Origin: Selenomonas sp. AB3002
GTDB taxonomy: Bacteria; Bacillota; Negativicutes; Selenomonadales; Selenomonadaceae
DNA length: 64,000 nt
Reading direction: 5' to 3'
NCBI RefSeq assembly: GCF_000702545.1
Contig: NZ_JNIO01000008.1
Location: forward strand, 1,550,001-1,614,000
Below the pieces are notes generated by a model that worked only from the letters and a program-made list of their open reading frames with translations, did not search any database and had not been told where the DNA came from. Below are positions 33,951-40,422 of this stretch, in pieces. The position numbers and the translations under genes are program-made. How positions within the stretch are numbered: the first letter of the stretch is position 1; every line of letters begins with the position of its first letter.

Positions 33951-34712
33951 ATGAAAAGACTTGCTAGAGTATCCGCTATGCTCTCTGCCCTCCTGCTCTG
34001 CCTCCTGTTGACCATGACGGCGGCCTTTGCCGCCTCTGTCCAGGACGGAGCCAAGCTTCTCAAGGCAGAGCAGAAAGCAGCACTGGAGCAGAAAATCAAG
34101 CAGGTGGAAGATGCCCATCAAGTGAAAATCGGCATCGTCACCATGAAATCCCTGAAGGGGGCACCCCCGGGCAAGACTGCCAACAGCATCCTTGATAAGC
34201 AGTATGCCGGCGGCAAGAACGGCAGCATCGTGCTGCTCCTGGCCATGGACAGCCGCGACTACCATGTATCCACGGACAGCGTCATGCGCACCATCATCAC
34301 CGATGACGGCGGTTTCCCCCATCTGAAAGAAGCCTTCCTGCCCCATCTGAAGGACAATGACTTCTACGGTGCCTTTGATGCCTACGTAGACGGCACAGAT
34401 GAAATGCTCGCCTACTACGAGCGGGAAGGGGAGCCCTACGCCCCCTACAACGAATTCAGTCCCCTGGCCCTGGTCATAGCCATTGCCTTAGGCATTCTTG
34501 CCGCCCTCCTGGTCAAGAGCGGCCTTGAAGGCATGATGAGCAATGTGGCCTACGCCCCCTCAGCAGATGCCTATCTGGAAGACGGCAGCGTAAGCCTCAC
34601 GGAAAACAACGACACCTTCCTCTACACCACCGAAACCCGCCGCCCCAAGCCAAAGAAAAGCTCCGGCGGCGGTGGCGGCGGCAGCCACGGCGGCGGAGGA
34701 GGAAAATTCTGA
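33951..34712 (+). CDS. TPM-domain secreted/membrane protein (YdjH-like)
   Basis: About 253 residues with an N-terminal signal peptide (MKRLARVSAMLSALLLCLLL) and a TPM domain (QKAALEQKIKQVEDAHQVKIGIVTM-like start, then NGSIVLLLAMDSRDYHVSTD). A membrane helix lies at about residue 170, and the tail is rich in Gly and Ser (SSGGGGGGSHGGGGGKF) as in YgcG/YdjH proteins. I start at the ATG seven bases after GAGGAGG rather than the GTG two codons earlier. It closes the operon and is followed by a terminator. Confidence 0.87.
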   Translation: MKRLARVSAMLSALLLCLLLTMTAAFAASVQDGAKLLKAEQKAALEQKIKQVEDAHQVKIGIVTMKSLKGAPPGKTANSILDKQYAGGKNGSIVLLLAMDSRDYHVSTDSVMRTIITDDGGFPHLKEAFLPHLKDNDFYGAFDAYVDGTDEMLAYYEREGEPYAPYNEFSPLALVIAIALGILAALLVKSGLEGMMSNVAYAPSADAYLEDGSVSLTENNDTFLYTTETRRPKPKKSSGGGGGGSHGGGGGKF

Positions 34713-34726
34713 TCCAAATGCCATTA

Positions 34727-34765
34727 GAAAAGCCACCTTTTCTTTTTTAGGAAAGGTGGCTTTCT
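34727..34765 (+). terminator. Terminator of the SPFH-zinc-ribbon-TPM operon
   Basis: AAAGCCACCTTT pairs with AAAGGTGGCTTT across a short loop, followed by CTCTC; it lies 15 bases after the last stop codon. Confidence 0.8.
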
Positions 34766-34863
34766 CTCTGTTCAGTTATCTTCTTGCACCGCTCCAGAGT
34801 ACAAATCATTCGATAAATAAAACGGCATAAAAAATTTTCAGATATAAAAGCTTGGACACTACA

Positions 34864-35187
34864 TCAGCCCATCAGAAGGCCTGCGTTAACAGCTGCATGA
34901 CGCAATGCCTCGTTAATTCTAGTCTGATAGCCTTTACCCGTTCCCCGGTATGCCTCCAATACATCAGCATCTATTTTTAGGGTAATCTGCCTCTTCTTTG
35001 GCTTGAAATACTTAGGATTGGCATGAAGTTCAGGATTTACAGGCTTGAACTCCCTAAGCTGTTCATCAGTGAGCTCCGGGCAATCCTCATCAAATGTCAC
35101 CGGGTAACATACGGCCTCCTTTATCCTCGCCATTACCTCCTCAGAAGGTATGCTCCCAGCCTTCAGCCGTGAAGTCACTATTGCCAT
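34864..35187 (-). CDS. brnA: BrnA-family antitoxin
   Basis: The 107-residue protein ends in a ribbon-helix-helix domain (KKRQITLKIDADVLEAYRGTGKGYQTRIN) typical of BrnA. It neutralises BrnT and represses the shared promoter. The start follows GGAGGTTTTACT and lies inside the 3' end of brnT, with a 47-base overlap. Confidence 0.9.
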   Translation of the reverse strand: MAIVTSRLKAGSIPSEEVMARIKEAVCYPVTFDEDCPELTDEQLREFKPVNPELHANPKYFKPKKRQITLKIDADVLEAYRGTGKGYQTRINEALRHAAVNAGLLMG

Positions 35188-35455
35188 AGTAAAACCTCCT
35201 TTCCTTCGCAGTCGCTGGCCTTGCTGAAATCAGTCGTATTCTGTCTTTGCGCTCTGTAAAGGCGACAAAGACCACTTCGCCAATTTTGCCAATGGTCTGC
35301 CAGCGTTCCTCTGTTCCATCGTTTTCTGCAGAACAATCTAAACGCTCCAAGCGATTTTTATCGCAAAAAACATATTGAGCATCCGCAAAATGTATGTGAT
35401 GCTTGCGGTAATTGATTACGTCTTTTTCTTCATCCCATTCAAATTCCATGTCCAT
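35141..35455 (-). CDS. brnT: BrnT-family ribonuclease toxin
   Basis: The 104-residue protein has the BrnT pattern: FEWDEEKDVINYRKHHIHF at the start, VVFVAFTERKDRIRLISARPA in the middle, and ERRFYY. BrnT is a RelE-fold ribonuclease. The ATG lies only six bases after a TATAAT box, which implies a leaderless or nearly leaderless message. Confidence 0.92.
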   Translation of the reverse strand: MDMEFEWDEEKDVINYRKHHIHFADAQYVFCDKNRLERLDCSAENDGTEERWQTIGKIGEVVFVAFTERKDRIRLISARPATAKERRFYYGNSDFTAEGWEHTF

Positions 35456-35461
35456 GATTTA

Positions 35462-35501
35462 ATTATAGCACCAAGAAGTAGTTACATACAAGTAGCTACT
35501 T
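35462..35501 (-). promoter_or_regulatory. brnTA promoter with operator-like repeats
   Basis: On the minus strand TTGTAT (35491-35486) is 18 bases from TATAAT (35467-35462). The palindrome AAGTAGCTACTT (35490-35501) overlaps the -35 box, and a related half site GTAACTACTT lies within the spacer. Autorepression by BrnA is expected from the family. Confidence 0.65.
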
Positions 35502-35540
35502 TTTCTTTCGCCCTCACATGACACTGCTCAACGCTTTTTA

Positions 35541-36564
35541 CTCCTACGCCACCTACACGGCGGTTAACGCCTCCTTTCGCTTGATGGGGAACCCGCTAGA
35601 TTTTTAAGCCGCCTACACGGCGGTTAACAACACCCGTGGGTGGCATCATTGTCTGGCCCAATTTCTAAGCCGCCTACACGGCGGTTAACCCTTCCGCCTG
35701 TTCATACATCTGCTCCAGCATTTTCTAAGCCGCCTACACGGCGGTTAACAGGAGCCACCTTCAAAGCCTTTGCCTGGTCAAGTTTCTAAGCCGCCTACAC
35801 GGCGGTTAACAATAATTCTCCACGGATGCCCCCGACAACGTATTTCTAAGCCGCCTACACGGCGGGTCACATCGTTTTTTCTAAGCCGCCTACACGGCGG
35901 TTAACCCTTTGTACACCCGGACTGACAGCAGGTCATATTTCTAAGCCGCCTACACGGCGGTTAACAAGGAACGCTGAAGCGTGTTCGCAAGCAGGAGTTT
36001 CTAAGCCGCCTACACGGCGGTTAACACGGAACAGCTCCACCTCGAAGTCCCTGTACTTTTCTAAGCCGCCTACACGGCGGTTAACCTCCATCTGCGCAAG
36101 AAAATCCTCTGTTGCCTTTTCTAAGCCGCCTACACGGCGGTTAACGGTCAGGACATTGACTACGCCGAAGTCCTCAATTTCTAAGCCGCCTACACGGCGG
36201 TTAACGTTTGGGATGCGTTCCACACGTGGCTGAAGGATTTCTAAGCCGCCTACACGGCGGTTACGGTGCTGGCGACGTTCCCGCTGGCGTTGTAAGTTTC
36301 TAAGCCGCCTACACGGCGGTTAACGCTTGCCCTGCCTATCTTTAACCACTGGAATATTTCTAAGCCGCCTACACGGCGGTTAACCCTGCTTTCGGTGGTG
36401 ACTATATCATCAAGAATTTCTAAGCCGCCTACACGGCGGTTAACTAACAACAACGGCGACGGCTTCGGTGGCAACATTTCTAAGCCGCCTACACGGCGGT
36501 TAACCTTCGCTGCTGATTTTCCTCGTCTCTACGTTATTTCTAAGCCGCCTACACGGCGGTTAAC
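35541..36564 (-). CRISPR. Type I-F CRISPR array: 18 repeats, 17 spacers
   Basis: The 28-base repeat reads on the minus strand GTTAACCGCCGTGTAGG followed by CGGCTTAGAAA, a type I-F repeat with a CCGCC/GGCGG hairpin. Repeat starts are 35541, 35601, 35662, 35722, 35783, 35843, 35878, 35938, 35998, 36058, 36118, 36178, 36238, 36297, 36357, 36417, 36477 and 36537. Spacers are 32 bases (two are 33), except the one at 35871-35877, which is only 7 bases. The far-left repeat (35541) has four mismatches, the next (35601) one, the repeat at 35843 ends GGGTCAC, and the one at 36238 lacks one A. Degeneracy at the left and an AT-rich leader at the right show transcription leftward, in line with the cas genes. 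Confidence 0.98.
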
Positions 36565-36694
36565 AGTAAAATCCGATACCTAATACCTTATTGCACCTGC
36601 TCTCACAGCGCTTTTCCCTATTTTACCCCAAATTCTGCGCCTTCTCAAGAAGCCTTTATTTTACTTGCTTCTGACAGCAGTCCAAAAATTTGGG
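36565..36694 (-). promoter_or_regulatory. CRISPR leader with promoter
   Basis: The 130 bases between cas6f and the first repeat contain, on the minus strand, TTGAGA (36648-36643), 17 bases, and TAAAAT (36625-36620). This promoter would start transcription about 50 bases before the first repeat. The stretch GACCCAAATTTTTGG lies just after cas6f. No gene is seen. Confidence 0.65.
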
Positions 36695-37258
36695 TCAAAA
36701 CACAGGCACAGTAGACTGATTATCCAGCCCATAACTCCCGAACCCCATCGCACTGACTTCATCCTTGTCAATTTTCTCTATAGACAAACGGTACTCATGC
36801 TTGTTGCTATCACTGCGCAGCACTACATAAGGGAGTTTCCTATGCACCTGCTCCGGGAAAATCTTGATAGCCTCCTCAAAAGAGATATTATGCCTCGTGG
36901 CATATCTTCTTGCTAGTTTAGCAGGATTCCCCTTACTATGGCGGCGCTTGAAAGTAGCCCATGTAACATGCTCAGGCACCTTGGCAATTCCCTTTACATG
37001 GACATAATCGCGATACCTGGCCACCTGCTGCTGCATGTTCAGCGCTAGCAGTTCTTCTTTTGTCTCTGCAAAAATCCTTAGCTTATCCCCCAAGCCATCC
37101 AGGCTATAGTGAGGGAAGGAAACGCCAATGCGCCCCCTCTCCTCCTCCATCTTGTCTGACAAGGCAATATGAACCGACTGATACAACTTGCCCCATATAT
37201 GATTTTCATTGACCTCCCCATCCGGCAGTATGGTCAACTCCTGATAATATTTCACCAT
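36695..37258 (-). CDS. cas6f: CRISPR RNA endonuclease Cas6f (Csy4)
   Basis: This 187-residue Csy4-type nuclease cuts the pre-crRNA at the base of the repeat hairpin and stays bound. The N-terminal YYQELTILPDGE and LYQSVHIALSD (with the candidate catalytic histidine at about residue 30), RIGVSFPHYS in the middle and the arginine-rich helix FKRRHSKGNPAKLARRYATR fit the family. The start follows AAGGATGG by seven bases, three bases after the csy3 stop. It lies next to the array leader. Confidence 0.95.
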   Translation of the reverse strand: MVKYYQELTILPDGEVNENHIWGKLYQSVHIALSDKMEEERGRIGVSFPHYSLDGLGDKLRIFAETKEELLALNMQQQVARYRDYVHVKGIAKVPEHVTWATFKRRHSKGNPAKLARRYATRHNISFEEAIKIFPEQVHRKLPYVVLRSDSNKHEYRLSIEKIDKDEVSAMGFGSYGLDNQSTVPVF

Positions 37259-37261
37259 AAA

Positions 37262-38311
37262 TCAACCATCCTTCTTATCTTTCTTATCGCTCTCACCGAA
37301 TACGCCACCGCGAATGAGAACTGCTACTACATAATGTTCCTCTTCATTCGTCAAAGGTTCTTCTCCAAACATATATTTCTTAAACAAGGTATAAAAGTCC
37401 TGCTTACTGTTTGGCATGCGGAACGCCCGCCCCCTGGTAGTCACTGCGCCATAAACCTCAGCAGCCAGAACAGGCGAGTTTTCCTTGTCCGGATAGTCAG
37501 GATACCAATTATCAACAGTACGCAGCGCATTGCCGATTTTCTGGGAGTGCATGGCTGCGATGCTGTCTGACTGATACAGGATCTTGCTCTTGTCCTCCTT
37601 GCCTTTGCTAAACACCAGCTCCTCACTAGGATAAACTTCCTGGCCGAAGCCCACCTTGGCATAAGCCTTTACCTCAACATACAAATAGGGAGTCTCGCCA
37701 GACAGGGCTGAGGCAATCTTACCTGCCAACCTATCCAGATTCTCATCATATCTATCAAAATTGCGCAGAGAATAGTCATATGCTGAGAAGGTTGCCTCCA
37801 AATCATCAGCCTTCACATAAACTTCAACCTTCTCTGCCCCCAGACGATTGCGCCACAGGAAACGGCCATTAGCAATATTCGTAGCATAACGATGGGCCAA
37901 CTCCCGGCATCCCGTTTTCTTTATGTACTCTTTAACCTTGGCGTAGTAATTGTCATTAAATGCCACATCATTACAAGCAATCGGAGTTTCTACGCCACTC
38001 AGGATCTTCAACGTGAACGTCAGCACTATTGTATCCTGATTAACTCCCAGCATACAGGCATCCACTGTCTGCAAATTTGCCTTGGTAATCCTCGCCTCAA
38101 ATTTATCTTCAGTATCGGCTTTAGAATTCTCCTGCAAAGTGGAATCAGTACCGCGCACTGCTTTCTCAGTTATTTTAAGTGGCTCAGTATCATTGATATG
38201 ATTATCATCCCAGACAGTACCATATAAATAGCCATCAGAAGGAACAAGTTTCTTTTCATAAGCCAGCAGAGAGGGAAGTTTCGTATTGTTAGATTCTTTC
38301 TTCTTAGCCAT
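37262..38311 (-). CDS. csy3: CRISPR backbone protein Cas7f (Csy3)
   Basis: The 349-residue Cas7-family protein polymerises along the crRNA spacer in the type I-F surveillance complex. Csy3-like stretches include LPSLLAYEKKLVPSDGYLYG, FEARITKANLQTVDACML and NIANGRFLWRNRLGAEKVEV. SD AAGGAGAA precedes the start. No truncation is seen. Confidence 0.94.
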   Translation of the reverse strand: MAKKKESNNTKLPSLLAYEKKLVPSDGYLYGTVWDDNHINDTEPLKITEKAVRGTDSTLQENSKADTEDKFEARITKANLQTVDACMLGVNQDTIVLTFTLKILSGVETPIACNDVAFNDNYYAKVKEYIKKTGCRELAHRYATNIANGRFLWRNRLGAEKVEVYVKADDLEATFSAYDYSLRNFDRYDENLDRLAGKIASALSGETPYLYVEVKAYAKVGFGQEVYPSEELVFSKGKEDKSKILYQSDSIAAMHSQKIGNALRTVDNWYPDYPDKENSPVLAAEVYGAVTTRGRAFRMPNSKQDFYTLFKKYMFGEEPLTNEEEHYVVAVLIRGGVFGESDKKDKKDG

Positions 38312-38329
38312 ACCACATTTCTCCTTTTC

Positions 38330-39244
38330 TTATTGAACTGTCTGTTTGCAAAGATAAAGGCCATTGACCTCATCATAGTCATAACGCCACATCATTTCGT
38401 CAAGGGTATTGAATCTATGCGGCATCCTAAACTCTCCTACCGTAACTATCGGCTCAACAAAGTGATGCTCATAATCATAGTCGCGCTGGCCCTCAAGTTT
38501 ATCAGTAGGGCCGGACAAATCACAAAAACCTACAGTTATAGGTACCAGCCAGCCCTTATCAATGAATTTGCTGCTTTCCCATCGCACTACTTTCTTTTTA
38601 GAATTTTCCTGTTCCTCGACAAACTTCTTATACACTACTCGTTGAATATCCATTAGGCAGTCAAGCGCATCATGCTCCTCCGTTGGCTGTATAAGATCCG
38701 TGCGTTCCCTCAGTATAGTGCCACACATCAGTCTGGCTCTAACCTTATACATAGACTTTTCATCCCGGACATAATGAACAGTTAAATTTTTCTCATCAAA
38801 TTTTGTCCAAATATCTCCTCCAGCAGCTTTCATACGCGGCATCCGTTCCCTAACAGCATTCAGCAACATCTTTTCATTCATGCCGTTCACGCCTTCAAGT
38901 TCGATAAGGAGGCTTACGCACATATGACATCTTGCTTCTTCAATGAATGAAGCAGCCTGTATCTCACCCTTTTTACCCTTCAGCTTAGGTGGCTTGGCAT
39001 AACCAATAATGTGTGTCCTATCTACGTCTAGTCTATACGTCTGCAGTTCACATTCATGATACGATACCGCAATCCCGGTAAACTCGACTTTCTCCAACTT
39101 GCGTTGTTTTTTGACATATCTCTCCAATGCATACATGAAGCCTGTCCACGCAGTCATAGCTGGAACCCCTATGGTATAAGCTGAACTGGCCGCATTGGCA
39201 TTGTGGACCCTCATTTTAGAAAACAACAAATAAGTTTTATCCAT
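38330..39244 (-). CDS. csy2: CRISPR protein Cas5f (Csy2)
   Basis: About 304 residues, beginning MDKTYLLFSKMRVHNANAAS, a typical Csy2 start, and containing the family's ACPAMTAWTGFMYALER-like region (here IGVPAMTAWTGFMYALER). It caps the 5' end of crRNA with Csy1. I start at the ATG at 39244 after AGAGGTGA; the frame extends ten codons upstream into csy1. Confidence 0.92.
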   Translation of the reverse strand: MDKTYLLFSKMRVHNANAASSAYTIGVPAMTAWTGFMYALERYVKKQRKLEKVEFTGIAVSYHECELQTYRLDVDRTHIIGYAKPPKLKGKKGEIQAASFIEEARCHMCVSLLIELEGVNGMNEKMLLNAVRERMPRMKAAGGDIWTKFDEKNLTVHYVRDEKSMYKVRARLMCGTILRERTDLIQPTEEHDALDCLMDIQRVVYKKFVEEQENSKKKVVRWESSKFIDKGWLVPITVGFCDLSGPTDKLEGQRDYDYEHHFVEPIVTVGEFRMPHRFNTLDEMMWRYDYDEVNGLYLCKQTVQ

Positions 39245-39273
39245 CAGTCTATCACCTCTAATCAACGCAACCA

Positions 39274-40410
39274 TCAGTCTGATTGAACAACCCTAAGAAT
39301 TTTCTCTTTCAAATTATACAAAAACTTATCATCAGGTGTGATTTCTTTTCTATACTCAATTTTCCATGCTTCAACAAAAAATCCCCTCAACCTTCTGGCA
39401 AATTCCGATACAACTTCTTTCTGCCATTCATCGCTGTCATAACGTTCATCAATATATTTATCATCCAACCAGACAGCCTGTTCCCTGGGAAGCTTTCCCT
39501 TTTCACTCCAGCCTTGCGGCTCCGCACGCAACTCATACACAAATCTATATGTCTCATCGATAGCTTTGGACCAGTAATAGTCTAGTATCTCCCGATTCTG
39601 CTTATTTTCCCATGCAGTGTTATAATGCTTGCATATATGCTTATATATATCCTTGAAGGTGTTATTGAACCACACTTTTTCTTTAAAAAAATCTTTTTGA
39701 GGCAAAAATACTCTCTTATCAAATTTTGGTGGCATGGACAATAACATTTTTGCCTCCATGCCAGTCGTGCCTATAGACACATTTTGTGCATTTGCTCCAC
39801 CTATTTTGGTGCTTACCATCCCATAGATATCACTGTATTCACCTATATCAGCATCTGGCTTCCGTGCCTCAAACTTCAAATCCCTCATTGCTCTTGCCCT
39901 GGTCGCCAATTCTTGAATAACGCAAGCAGGTTGCATGACTGACAGCAGGTGATCTGTATCTCCGACAGGAAAATACACTTGCCTAAGCTTATTCCCTATT
40001 GGCGCATGACTGTCAGGCTCCTTGAAAGCAAGCAGTTTTTCTTTGATTTCATCATAGGCAAGGCCAATAGATTCTATATCTTCTCTTAACATATCATCAC
40101 TATTAAGATGCTGATATACCGTCCTGCCATCCTCTAGTTTCTTGGTAAGCAAACTGCTGGTTGCAGAATACGCGGCACTGCCATACATATCTACCTGGCA
40201 ATTCACAGTCTTGGTCATCACGTAGTTAATATCAGCCACGCCATCCGTGGGCACACAATAATTAACCTGAAGTTCAGGGTCCGTGTATTTGCCGATATGC
40301 GAAGCCAATTCTATCTTGCATACATTATCGGCCAATCTCAGCAAACAGGCCCCCAAATCCTTATCCTTGCTTTTTACTTTCTTTGCAAGTTCATCCAGGA
40401 AAACACTCAC
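39274..40410 (-). CDS. csy1: CRISPR large subunit Cas8f (Csy1)
   Basis: The 378-residue Csy1 recognises the PAM and starts unwinding. Recognisable parts include a start in the LASHIGKYTDPELQVNYCVP region, GMVSTKIGGANAQNVSIGTT near residue 200, and MLLSMPPKFDKRVFLPQKDF. Translation starts at a GTG after GAGGGGTAAGG. It is somewhat shorter than the Pseudomonas protein (434 residues). Presence of both csy1 and csy2 places this in subtype I-F1 rather than I-F2, and the presence of cas3 argues against the transposon-associated I-F3 type. Confidence 0.92.
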   Translation of the reverse strand: MSVFLDELAKKVKSKDKDLGACLLRLADNVCKIELASHIGKYTDPELQVNYCVPTDGVADINYVMTKTVNCQVDMYGSAAYSATSSLLTKKLEDGRTVYQHLNSDDMLREDIESIGLAYDEIKEKLLAFKEPDSHAPIGNKLRQVYFPVGDTDHLLSVMQPACVIQELATRARAMRDLKFEARKPDADIGEYSDIYGMVSTKIGGANAQNVSIGTTGMEAKMLLSMPPKFDKRVFLPQKDFFKEKVWFNNTFKDIYKHICKHYNTAWENKQNREILDYYWSKAIDETYRFVYELRAEPQGWSEKGKLPREQAVWLDDKYIDERYDSDEWQKEVVSEFARRLRGFFVEAWKIEYRKEITPDDKFLYNLKEKILRVVQSD

Positions 40411-40422
40411 CCTTACCCCTCC

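Noticed and set aside
35933-36477. Minus-strand frames with repeated VNRRVGGLE
   Set aside because: These are translations of the CRISPR repeats, not proteins.
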